Below are positions 17,664-26,400 of a stretch of DNA of 40,960 nucleotides, in pieces. Origin of the DNA: Vreelandella subterranea (GTDB lineage: Bacteria; Pseudomonadota; Gammaproteobacteria; Pseudomonadales; Halomonadaceae); NCBI RefSeq assembly GCF_900111305.1, contig NZ_FOGS01000016.1, forward strand, positions 1 through 40,960, in the 5' to 3' direction. The translations under genes were made by a program, and so were the position numbers. Each line of letters begins with the position of its first letter. The stretch's first letter is position 1. The notes beneath the pieces were generated by a model. The model worked only from the letters and a program-made list of their open reading frames with translations, did no database searches and had not been told where the DNA came from.

Positions 17664-18398
17664 TTACAACAACAGCCCCACGGCGGCCAGGGTACACAGC
17701 GCAAGGGACGCCGCCTGAAGCCATTGCCGGTCAATGCGGTGCGCCACCGCATCCGCCAGCGCATTCCCCAGCAGCACCCCAGGCAATAGCGTTGCCGCCA
17801 CACCCAGATGCCATGAACCTACCTGCCCTGCCAACGCCAGCGTGGCGAGCGTCAGCATCGAGGTGATGATAAAAAAAGCCGCCAGATTACCGCGCAGACG
17901 GTCTGGGGCAAATCCATGCATTAGCAGCACCATTGGCGGCCCGCCAATGGCGGCGACAGTACCGAAAATCCCCGAGAACACCCCTGCGCCAAATAGCGAC
18001 AAGCGATTGACCGGCAGCCGCACGCGGCATAGCGTGACGAATACTGCAAACAGCACGATGGCAGCAATCAACTTTTCCAATACCACCATGGGCGCCGCGA
18101 TCAGCAGCCAGATCCCCAACGCATTGCCCGGCAAACGTCCCACCAGCGCCATGGTCAGTGCCCCCAGGCGCACCTCATGCCGGTAATGGCGTACCATCAT
18201 TAATGAAACGGTGAACCCGAACAGCACCAGCACCACAGGCACCAGGCGCGGCTCAATCATCAACAGCAGCGGTGCGCCAACAACCGCCAAGCCAAAGCCG
18301 GTGGCTCGCTGCACAAAGGCGCCTAATGCCAGGGTCAGCGCACACCCCACCCAGGTACTCACCGACATATCCAGCCACGCGGCAAGGTCCGCGATCAT
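17664..18398 (-). CDS. TauE/SafE-family sulfite exporter-like permease
   Basis: This 244-residue membrane protein has about eight hydrophobic segments arranged as two similar halves. The motifs QRATGFGLAVVGAP (about 29-42) and SGIFGTVAAIGGPP (about 142-155) mark the TauE/SafE (DUF81) family. Members export or import small organic or sulfur anions, but the substrate here cannot be inferred. Its ATG overlaps the stop of the upstream drug-exporter gene by four bases (ATGA), so the two are translationally coupled. No clear terminator is visible between its stop and pstS. Confidence 0.88.
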   Translation of the reverse strand: MIADLAAWLDMSVSTWVGCALTLALGAFVQRATGFGLAVVGAPLLLMIEPRLVPVVLVLFGFTVSLMMVRHYRHEVRLGALTMALVGRLPGNALGIWLLIAAPMVVLEKLIAAIVLFAVFVTLCRVRLPVNRLSLFGAGVFSGIFGTVAAIGGPPMVLLMHGFAPDRLRGNLAAFFIITSMLTLATLALAGQVGSWHLGVAATLLPGVLLGNALADAVAHRIDRQWLQAASLALCTLAAVGLLL

Positions 18399-19588
18399 GC
18401 CGAGCGCTCATCCGTTGCCGCTGGCGTCAGCAGGCGCACGCCGACGTTACCCAACAGAGCCGCCGCCAGCATGGTCAGTACCATCGGCCAGAGGTGTTCG
18501 ACTTCAAACAGGCCCACCATGGCCCCCGCCAGGGCGCCACAGCTAAATTGAATACCGCCCAACAGGGCCGTGGCGGTGGCACTGATATGACCGAAATGAT
18601 CCAGCAATGAGGAAATCGCATTGGGGGTAATCAGACCGATCATGCCGGTAAACAACATGACCAACGGGACGACAACGCCCAATGAAGCAATATTGAGGGC
18701 TGTGGCAGCTACCAGGCCCAATGCGGCGATCAGTTGAACCGCCAGCCCCAGGCGTAGATTCTGCTGGGGCGTGCGTTTACGCAATAGATAGATGTTGACC
18801 CGGTTCGACCCGGCGATCATGACCACGTTGACGCCAAACACGAACGGGTACACGCCCGGGCTCAGCGAGAAATAGTCCAGGTAAAGAAACGGCGACGCCG
18901 TCACAAAGGCGAACAGCCCCGCGAACGACGCGGCCACAGCGCAGATATACCCCATCCCCTCGCGATGGCGCAGCACACTGGCATAGTTGCGAATCACCTG
19001 GCGCGGCGACGCTGCTGGCAGCGACATATCGCGGGTTTCAGGCAGCCTCGTTCCCAGCAGCCAGAGAAGAAACCCCGCATACACGGAGAGAAACACAAAG
19101 ATCAGCCACCAGTCCGCCATGTGCAGCAACAGGCTCCCCACCGCCGGGGCGACCAGGGGCGCGAGCATCATGATCATGGCCATGGTCGACATCACCCTGG
19201 CGGCTTCGCGGCCGCTGAAACAGTCGCGCACGATCGCTGCCGAGTTGACCACGCAGGCCCCGCCGCCCAAGGCCTGTACAAACCGCCAAACAAGCAGAGA
19301 GGTAAGGCTGTCAGCGGTCATAATCATCAAGCTGGCGCATAGAAACACGACCAGGCCGCTCATCAGCACCGGCTTGCGCCCTAGCCGGTCAGACATGGGG
19401 CCGAAACACAGCTGCCCCAGCGCAAAGCCGAACAGGAAGACGCTAATCGAAAGTTCGGCGCGATGAATGCTTGCATTGATGGTATCGGCAATGGCCGCCA
19501 TGGCCGGTAAATAGGCATCAATGGCAAAAGGCGCCAAGGCCGTGTTGGCGGCCACCAGAATAGCGACGCGCCGGGGATTGAGTTCCAT
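18395..19588 (-). CDS. Bcr/CflA-family MFS drug efflux transporter
   Basis: This 397-residue major facilitator protein has 12 predicted transmembrane segments. The loop 2-3 motif GPMSDRLGRKPVL (about residues 63-75) and the early motif FAIDAYLPAM (about 19-28) are typical of the Bcr/CflA subfamily, proton-driven exporters of drugs or metabolites. The start at 19588 is chosen for its AAGGAG site; the frame to 19615 has none. It heads a two-gene unit with the TauE-like permease. The substrate is unknown. Confidence 0.9.
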   Translation of the reverse strand: MELNPRRVAILVAANTALAPFAIDAYLPAMAAIADTINASIHRAELSISVFLFGFALGQLCFGPMSDRLGRKPVLMSGLVVFLCASLMIMTADSLTSLLVWRFVQALGGGACVVNSAAIVRDCFSGREAARVMSTMAMIMMLAPLVAPAVGSLLLHMADWWLIFVFLSVYAGFLLWLLGTRLPETRDMSLPAASPRQVIRNYASVLRHREGMGYICAVAASFAGLFAFVTASPFLYLDYFSLSPGVYPFVFGVNVVMIAGSNRVNIYLLRKRTPQQNLRLGLAVQLIAALGLVAATALNIASLGVVVPLVMLFTGMIGLITPNAISSLLDHFGHISATATALLGGIQFSCGALAGAMVGLFEVEHLWPMVLTMLAAALLGNVGVRLLTPAATDERSA

Positions 19589-19641
19589 GTCTCTCCTTAG
19601 GGTGGCCGCAGTCACCCTGGCAGCATAAAGGTAGGCCGCTA

Positions 19642-19670
19642 ATTATATGCCTTTTAAGCTACATTGTCGG
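19642..19670 (-). promoter_or_regulatory. Promoter of the Bcr/CflA-TauE unit
   Basis: The minus strand has a perfect -10 TATAAT (19642-19647), a 17-base spacer and a -35 CCGACA (19665-19670). The 5' leader then contains a small inverted repeat AGGGTG/CACCCT (19599-19604 and 19613-19618) just before the ribosome site. Confidence 0.65.
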
Positions 19671-19746
19671 CCACGATCACGCTAAGGCCGTCATGGAGAT
19701 GATATCTGAAGAGGGGAAACGCGGCTGAGGCCAGCGGGCGGAACCG

Positions 19747-20259
19747 TCAGTGGTGGGTTGTCTCTTGGGATTCGAGCATTTCCACCAGCGGCTGAAACTG
19801 TTCGCGGTTGTGCTCGTTCATGCGCATGAGGATACGGTGGGCTTCCAGAATGCGCTCACGCAGGCCCTCTTCATCCGCCGGCACTTCGGGCAATTCCTCT
19901 AAGGTGCTCAAGTCTGCCGTGGGCTGAAGCGGAGCTTCCATCAAGGTGAAAAAACGCGCAAATCCCATGACATCGAGCATCTGGCGCACATCCTGATTAT
20001 CCACGATGATCGTTGGCGGCTGTTCCAGGCGCCCTTTTACCGCCAGGGATACCTTGGCAAGAAAACCGAGCGCCGTGGAGTCAACGTTTGTCGCCTCACG
20101 CAGGTCGATCATCACAGCGCTCAACCCTGGCGTCTCCGCCAGCCGCTGAGCCTGGGTGTCCAGAGTGGCACACAGTGTCAAGCGTACATCGCCACACAAT
20201 TTTAAAACAAAAACACCAGAGTCGAACGCCGCTTTTATGCGACCTTCTTCAGTCAGCAT
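19747..20259 (-). CDS. STAS-domain anti-sigma factor antagonist
   Basis: This 170-residue protein has an N-terminal STAS domain (about 1-100). The phosphorylatable serine is expected at Ser61 in NVDSTALGF, as in SpoIIAA/RsbV proteins. A C-terminal helical extension (about 120-170) is not part of the basic fold. It overlaps the end of the PP2C gene by 11 bases, which indicates coupled translation. By analogy with RsbU/RsbV and with Pseudomonas HsbR/HsbA, the phosphatase would dephosphorylate it and set its binding to an anti-sigma partner. No anti-sigma kinase gene lies nearby. Confidence 0.88.
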   Translation of the reverse strand: MLTEEGRIKAAFDSGVFVLKLCGDVRLTLCATLDTQAQRLAETPGLSAVMIDLREATNVDSTALGFLAKVSLAVKGRLEQPPTIIVDNQDVRQMLDVMGFARFFTLMEAPLQPTADLSTLEELPEVPADEEGLRERILEAHRILMRMNEHNREQFQPLVEMLESQETTHH

Positions 20260-21439
20260 GACCAAATCCGCTCACCATCATGATTGTCAGGTCGTCGGGC
20301 AAAGCATCACGATCGGGGCTGTCCTCATCACCAGCACGCTGTTTGCTTAACAGTGCGTTGTTGTTGGTCAGTCGATCACAAAGCTGTTCAAGCGTGGTAC
20401 TCACGCTTACGAATTGCTCAAGCTCCCTGAGCCGCGTGTCGAGCGAATCACCCGGCAAGCACTCCAATACGCCATCCGAGCACAGCCATAGCCGAAAGTT
20501 CTCCGGCAGTTCACAACTGAGAACGGGGTACTCCACATCGGGGAACAGCCCTACCGGCATTCCTTCACCCGGCAACCGCGTCAGTTGGTCACCCGAGACT
20601 AATAACGGCATCGGTAACTGTGCCCCGAGCGAATAGTGAAGAGTATGCGCCTCATGGTCAATAACGCCAACAAATAATGTGGCGTGCTTACCAATATCAG
20701 TCCCTTGCAACTCGCGGTTCATCGCCGCCAGCCACTGGCTGGGCAGTTTATCGGGTTGAATACCGTCCCATTCACCTAGCCAGCGATTGCAAAGGTACTT
20801 CAACAATACCGTGACAAATGCCGAGGATGCCCCATGGCCTGACACATCGGCAAAGTAGAAGGCACTGTAACGCGAATTGTAGCGTTGGTAGTCGAGAAAA
20901 TCCCCGGACAAATAAAGCGATGGCGCGAACCAGTAGTCATAGTAAACCCCGTTGATGACCTTGGGGCGCGGCGGCAGCAGGCGACGCTGAATGTGTCCCC
21001 CGCTCTGCTGGTCCATGCGCAGCAATGCCAAGTGGGTTTCCAGGCTTTCGTTCAGCTCGGCTAATCGCTCGTGATCACGGGCACGGGCTTTCTCAAGCAC
21101 ATCCAGTTCGATCGCCTTGCGGATCATGCGCCGCAGCAGTTCAGCGTGACGCAGCGGGTGGACAATATAGTCGACCAGCCCAACGTCCACCGCTTTTATC
21201 AAGTCGGCATCCTGACGCGAATCACTCACCACTACCGTCGGCAAATGATGGGTCAACTGCGACCACTGCTGACGGGGAACCGCCCGGGCGTGGGCCACGA
21301 TCAGGGCCGTTTCGGCCGGTAAATGGGCGATATTATCCGCTGCATATACCCACATACCATCGCAGGTAATCGCCTCGGCAAGCGCATCGCGCTCGGTGCC
21401 GGGCTCATCGATTACCGCAATCAGCTGCTTATGCGCCAT
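20249..21439 (-). CDS. Response-regulator-like PP2C phosphatase (RsbU/HsbR type)
   Basis: This 396-residue cytoplasmic protein has a receiver-like domain (about 1-110), a coiled-coil linker (about 108-145) and a PP2C/SpoIIE phosphatase domain (about 150-393). Phosphatase metal ligands are visible in GDFLDY, ADVSGHG, CSDGVLE and DDLT. The receiver fold is recognisable, but the usual phospho-acceptor Asp is absent (LIVAHAR at 46-52). The conserved Lys before Pro is His94. The start is preceded by GAGG eight bases after the mlaA stop. It lacks the C-terminal kinase domain of HsbR. Its substrate is probably the STAS protein encoded next. Confidence 0.88.
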   Translation of the reverse strand: MAHKQLIAVIDEPGTERDALAEAITCDGMWVYAADNIAHLPAETALIVAHARAVPRQQWSQLTHHLPTVVVSDSRQDADLIKAVDVGLVDYIVHPLRHAELLRRMIRKAIELDVLEKARARDHERLAELNESLETHLALLRMDQQSGGHIQRRLLPPRPKVINGVYYDYWFAPSLYLSGDFLDYQRYNSRYSAFYFADVSGHGASSAFVTVLLKYLCNRWLGEWDGIQPDKLPSQWLAAMNRELQGTDIGKHATLFVGVIDHEAHTLHYSLGAQLPMPLLVSGDQLTRLPGEGMPVGLFPDVEYPVLSCELPENFRLWLCSDGVLECLPGDSLDTRLRELEQFVSVSTTLEQLCDRLTNNNALLSKQRAGDEDSPDRDALPDDLTIMMVSGFGHAD

Positions 21440-21447
21440 GGCAAGCC

Positions 21448-22236
21448 TCAGTCGGCGAAGTCGGCATCATCGAATTCAAAGTCATCGGCAGAAAACGGAT
21501 CATCCCCGAGTTCGCCGTCGCTAATTTCAAACTGACGACGCTGGAGATAGGCATCGCGAATAAACCGGTAACGGTCGCCCTGGATCAGTTCTTCCTGATC
21601 CAGCAGGCCGGCTCGGGTATCCACGATATTGAGTGCCGTCAGTCCCGCTCGCACCGCATCGTCGTCGACGTAGGTGACCGGATAGGCTGCCATATCGGCT
21701 GGCAGTCCCGATGTGTCACGCAGCGTGCTAGGCCCGAGCAGGGGCAGCACCAGATAGCGCGAGTCTTCCCATCCCCATGTCGCCAGGGTTTGGCCGAAGT
21801 CTTCCTCGTCTGAGTCGATATCCATGCGAGAGGCAATATCGAAGAGTCCGCCAATCCCCATGGTGGTGTTGACCAAAAACCGTGATGTCGAACGCCCGGC
21901 ATTGGCTGGTTTGCCCTGGAGCAGACTGTTCACCGTGGTGCGAAGCTCGCCCAGATTGCTGAAGAAATTACCCACCCCCAACTGTAGTGGCTCGGGGGTA
22001 ATAGTGCGATATCCCGAGGCAACGGGTTTTAACGCATAACGATCAAGCACGTCATTGAAGACAAACACTTTACGGTTAAAACCTTCCCAGGGGTCATCCG
22101 GATTGGACGCCTGCGAGGCTTCTGAACCGGTTGAACCGGTGCTGGCACAACCGCCCAGCGCCATCACCAACGTCGAGGCCAAGGCGACTCCTCTTAAACG
22201 TCGCCGCATCAAGTGACATCTCCCTACCCTAGGCAT
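21448..22236 (-). CDS. mlaA: MlaA/VacJ outer-membrane lipoprotein
   Basis: This protein of about 262 residues has a lipoprotein signal (lipobox LGGC, modified Cys30). The conserved MlaA region DPWEGFNRKVFVFNDVLDRYALKP follows, then the pore/ridge domain. MlaA removes mislocalised phospholipid from the outer leaflet and passes it to MlaC and the MlaFEDB complex, none of which are encoded here. It ends with a strongly acidic tail (ISDGELGDDPFSADDFEFDD...). The start at 22236 has AGAGG; an ATG at 22209 is also plausible. It lies 35 bases after the ketoacyl synthase gene. Confidence 0.93.
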   Translation of the reverse strand: MPRVGRCHLMRRRLRGVALASTLVMALGGCASTGSTGSEASQASNPDDPWEGFNRKVFVFNDVLDRYALKPVASGYRTITPEPLQLGVGNFFSNLGELRTTVNSLLQGKPANAGRSTSRFLVNTTMGIGGLFDIASRMDIDSDEEDFGQTLATWGWEDSRYLVLPLLGPSTLRDTSGLPADMAAYPVTYVDDDAVRAGLTALNIVDTRAGLLDQEELIQGDRYRFIRDAYLQRRQFEISDGELGDDPFSADDFEFDDADFAD

Positions 22237-22271
22237 ACTGCGTTCCTCTGTATTTTGTATCTGCAAGCAGC

Positions 22272-23393
22272 TCATCGACGCCTGACGACCACGCTGCCTG
22301 CACTGTACCCCGCACCGAAAGAGCAGATAACGCCAATGTCACCCGCCTCCAGCGATTCACGGTGTAAATGAAACGCGATGATCGACCCTGCTGAGCTGGT
22401 ATTCGCGTAGCGATCAAGAATGATCGGCGCCTGTTCCGCACTGGGGTCGTAACCGAGCACTTTGCGCGCAATCATATCGTTCATATGGCGGTTTGCCTGA
22501 TGCAGCCAGAGGCGCTTCAAATCGCTGCCCTGTAACTCCAGCGATGCCAAATGCTGCGCGATCATCGACGCGACCATCGGGCATACCTCGCGAAAAACGC
22601 GGCGGCCTTCCTGAACGAACAGCTTATCTTCCGCTAGCGGATCACTATCGGTGACGCGATTCAGAAACCCGGCGTTGTTGCGGATGGCATTGGAATAAAT
22701 CGTCGCTAACCGGGTCCCCAGTATCTCGTAGGTCTCGTCGGCGGATGCACTCGACGCGTCTTCAAGCACCATTGCGGTACACGCATCACCAAAAATAAAG
22801 TGGCTGTCACGGTCGGTAAAATTGAGGTGCGCCGAGCATATTTCAGGATTCACGATCAACGCGCGCTTCACGCTGCCCGATGCAATGGCGTTGGCAGCGG
22901 TTTCAATCGCGAAGGTCGCCGAACTGCAGGCCACATTCATATCGAAACCGTAGCCGCCAGCACCCAGCGCGTGCTGAAGCTCAACCGCCACGGCTGGATA
23001 GGCGCGCTCGAGGTTGGAGCAGGCAACGATCACAAGCTCAATATCCCCGGCAGCCACCTTCGCATTGGCTAATGCCTCACGCGCGGCACTCAGCGCCATG
23101 TCACATTGGATAGAAGGCTCGTCGTTTTGCCGCTGAGGCAGTTTGGGACGCATGCGCGCCGGGTCAAGAATACCATCGGCATTCAATACGTAGCGGCTCT
23201 TGATGCCTGACGCTTTTTCAATGAAGTCGCTACTCGAGTGAGCGAGTGGTTCCCGCTGCCCCTGCTCAATGGCTTCTGCATGGCGGTCATTTTCCTGATC
23301 CACCCAGGCGTTGAATGCGGCAACCAAGGACGCATTATCGATGGCGTGTTCCGGTGTATAAAGCCCCGTACCGGTTATCACCACGTGTGTCAT
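22272..23393 (-). CDS. Beta-ketoacyl-ACP synthase III family protein
   Basis: This 373-residue thiolase-fold condensing enzyme has the KAS III triad Cys156 (NVACSSATF), His298 (WLHQAN) and Asn331 (YANTSSAGS). It is about 50 residues longer than typical FabH, with an insertion around 30-95. Such long forms can prime fatty-acid synthesis with acyl-CoA. The start MTHVVITGTG has AAGGAG six bases before it; earlier in-frame ATGs do not. It heads a probable operon with mlaA and the PP2C/STAS pair, linking lipid synthesis with outer-membrane lipid upkeep. The acyl-donor preference is unknown. Confidence 0.88.
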   Translation of the reverse strand: MTHVVITGTGLYTPEHAIDNASLVAAFNAWVDQENDRHAEAIEQGQREPLAHSSSDFIEKASGIKSRYVLNADGILDPARMRPKLPQRQNDEPSIQCDMALSAAREALANAKVAAGDIELVIVACSNLERAYPAVAVELQHALGAGGYGFDMNVACSSATFAIETAANAIASGSVKRALIVNPEICSAHLNFTDRDSHFIFGDACTAMVLEDASSASADETYEILGTRLATIYSNAIRNNAGFLNRVTDSDPLAEDKLFVQEGRRVFREVCPMVASMIAQHLASLELQGSDLKRLWLHQANRHMNDMIARKVLGYDPSAEQAPIILDRYANTSSAGSIIAFHLHRESLEAGDIGVICSFGAGYSAGSVVVRRR

Positions 23394-23489
23394 GTACATC
23401 TCCTTTTCACGGCTGCTTGCGCCAGGAAGCTTCAACCGCCGCCAATATCATCACTGTGTGCGTTTAACGCGCATTTTTCCAGCCCGCAT

Positions 23490-26400
23490 CTAAACGCTAA
23501 TTATCTCTTGCCAACGTTTCTCCAGCCGCTTCACCGAAACGGGCATCCGTGTCCCCAACTGCTGGGCAAATAACGAGACGCGAAGTTCCTGCAACCACCA
23601 GCCAAACTCGACAAGCGACGGGTCTTCAACGCGCCCACGGCGTTCGTTTTCGCGACGGGCATCGAATTTTTCCTCCATCGCCTGAATGTCCTGCATCAGC
23701 ATTTGATCGCGCCCCCGCTCGCGGGCGGCTTTTTCCAACCGGATCAAGGCTGCCTCGGTGTAGCGCGGGTACTCTGAAAGCCACTCCCCTGCCTGGGTAA
23801 TAAAGCCAGGGTAAACAAGCCGCTGCATTTGTGCTTTCACGTCACTGTAGACAAGCGCCAGCGCAAAGTTCAGCTTGCCTTTCAGTATCTTGCTGACCGC
23901 CAAATGGCCTTTCAGCGCCGCTTCCACCTGGCCAAGCAGTTGCTCGGCGTGGGGTACCAGGTCGCCCTTGACCGCTGCCAGGCGGTCACTCAGCTCGGCG
24001 GCCGAGCGAGGGATTGGCGCTTGCGCCACCGTTTGGGTAAACACCGCCACTAACACATCGTCGATCAACGCCTGCTTGCTACCCACGTTGGTGAACAACA
24101 AGGCGCACTTTTCCAGCGCGGGCAGTGCCTTGATTGCCTTGACCTGGGCGGGAGATTGCTGCATCGCCAGACGCGCCACGCCCATTTGGTGGGCCGCCTG
24201 AGCTTTTGCCGCATGGTCAAAGAGCGTTACCTTAAACGTATCGGCCTCGTTAACCAATGCCGGGTAGGCTTCAACCCGAATACCCGCCTGGGTGGTCACG
24301 CGGGAATCGGGCAGGGGCTCCTCAGGTAAGCCTGATAAATCCGGGGCTTCGCTGACCTGCTCGGACAGTGCCTGAGCACCGGCCTTGGCCGCCGCTTCAA
24401 ACGTCGTTTCCAATGCCCGCAGGGAGCGGCCCTGCCCCAGCGTCTCGCCATCATGATCCACCACCCGGATATTCATCATCAGGTGAGCGGGCAAGGTATC
24501 AAAGCGCCAATCGTCCGGGTGCACACGTATCCCTGTGCGCTGGCGAATGAACTCGCCCAGGGCCTCGGTCAAGGGCCGCTCATCCGGCACCAGCGTTTCC
24601 AGTGCAGCGTCGACCCAGTCAGGAATGGGCACTACCTGGCGGCGAATGCTCTTGGGCAAGGCTTTCATCAAGGCAATGCATTTCTCGCGCAGCAAGCCGG
24701 GTACCAGCCACTCCAGGGCATGCTCTGGCAATTGTGGCAGCATTGCCGCGGGGACGGTCAAGGTGACGCCATCGTCCTCCGCGTCGGGGTCAAAATGATA
24801 GCTCAACGGGTAGGCAACCCCCGAAAGGGTCAGATGATCAGGGTACTGCGCCTTTGTGACGTCCTCGGCGTCGCGGGCCTTGAGCGCTTCGATATCGAAC
24901 TTGAGCAGCTCTGGTTCCTGCTGTTCGGCCTGCTTGCGCCAGTGTTCAAACCCCTTGCCGTTGACGATGTCACTGGGGAGCCGCTCGTCGTAAAACGCAA
25001 ACAAGGTGTCTTCGTCGACCAGGATGTCGCGACGACGGGCACGGTCTTCAAGCGATTCGACTTCTTCAATCAGCGCCCGGTTGTGGGCAAAAAACTCGCC
25101 CTTGGTGTGAAACTCGCCCTCTACCAGCGCGCGGCGAATGAACAGCTCCCGCGACTCGGCCGGGGCGATCGGGCCGTAATGCACACGGCGCCGGGTCACG
25201 ATGGGCAAACCAAACAGGGTCACCTGCTCGAATGCCACTACCTGGGCACGCTTCATTTCCCAGTGAGGCTCGCTGTAGCTGCGCTTGACCAGATGTGACG
25301 CCAGCGGCTCAATCCATTGGGGGTCAATCTTTGCCACGGTGCGCGCAAACAGCTTGGAGGTTTCCACCAGCTCGAAGGCCATCAACCATTTGGGCGTTTT
25401 TTTGGCCAACCCCGAGCCTGGATGAATCATGAACTTACGATTACGCGCACCTAAGTACTCGCGATTTTCCAGCAGCGTACCCAGGTTGGAGAGCAACCCG
25501 GTCAGCAAGGCCTTGTGTAGCGGGCCGGAGGTTTTACGCCGCGCCTGTCGGGCCTGCTCTTCGTTTTCATCCGCCGGGGCGGGCGTCGGCGCTGGCACCT
25601 CGATGTCCATATCGCGCAGCAACTGACGCAACTGGCGGAAGGTATCGTGCCACTCGCGTACGCGCAGGTAATTGATGTAGTGGTCCCGGCACCAGCGACG
25701 CAGTTGATTGCCCGACAGCGCCTCGCGGGCATTGTCGATGCCGTGCCAAAGGTTCAGCAGCGCCACGAAATCCGAGTCGGGATCGTGCCAGCGCTGGTGG
25801 GCCTGATCAGCGGCCTGGCGTTTGTCGGCCGGACGGTCGCGGGGGTCCTGAATCGCCAGTCCAGAGACCACGACCAATACATCGCGCAGGCTGCCCTGCT
25901 CGTGACCCGCCAGCACCATACGCGCCAGCCGGGGGTCTATCGGCAACCGCGCGAGCTTGCGACCCAGCGCCGTGAGCCGCTGGCGCTCGTCCACCGCCCC
26001 GAGTTCAAAGAGCAGGCGGAAACCGTCTTTGATAAAGCGGCTATCGGGCGGGTCGACAAACGGGAAGTCTTCGATGTCGCCCAGTTTGAGGGCCAGCATG
26101 GATAAAATGACCGAGGCAAGATTGGTACGCTGGATCTCTGGGTCGGTAAACGCCGGACGGGCCAGGAAATCGTCCTCGTCGTACAGACGGATACACACGC
26201 CTTCGGCAATCCGCCCACAGCGTCCCATGCGCTGGTTGGCGCTGGCCTGGCTCACCGGCTCGACCGGCAAGCGCTGGATCTTCGACCGGTAGCTATAACG
26301 GCTGATACGCACCAACCCCGGGTCGATCACATAGCGGATGCCGGGGACGGTCAGCGAAGTTTCGGCAACGTTGGTCGCCAGCACGATTCGTCGCCCACGG

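Noticed and set aside
23460..23470. Palindrome GCGTTTAACGC before the ketoacyl synthase gene as a PsrA site
   Set aside because: It lacks the AAAC-N2-4-GTTT core, and an 11-base dyad can occur by chance.
24453..25298. Plus-strand open frame of 281 codons inside hrpA
   Set aside because: Antisense shadow of a high-GC helicase gene whose own motifs are all intact; no recognisable domain.
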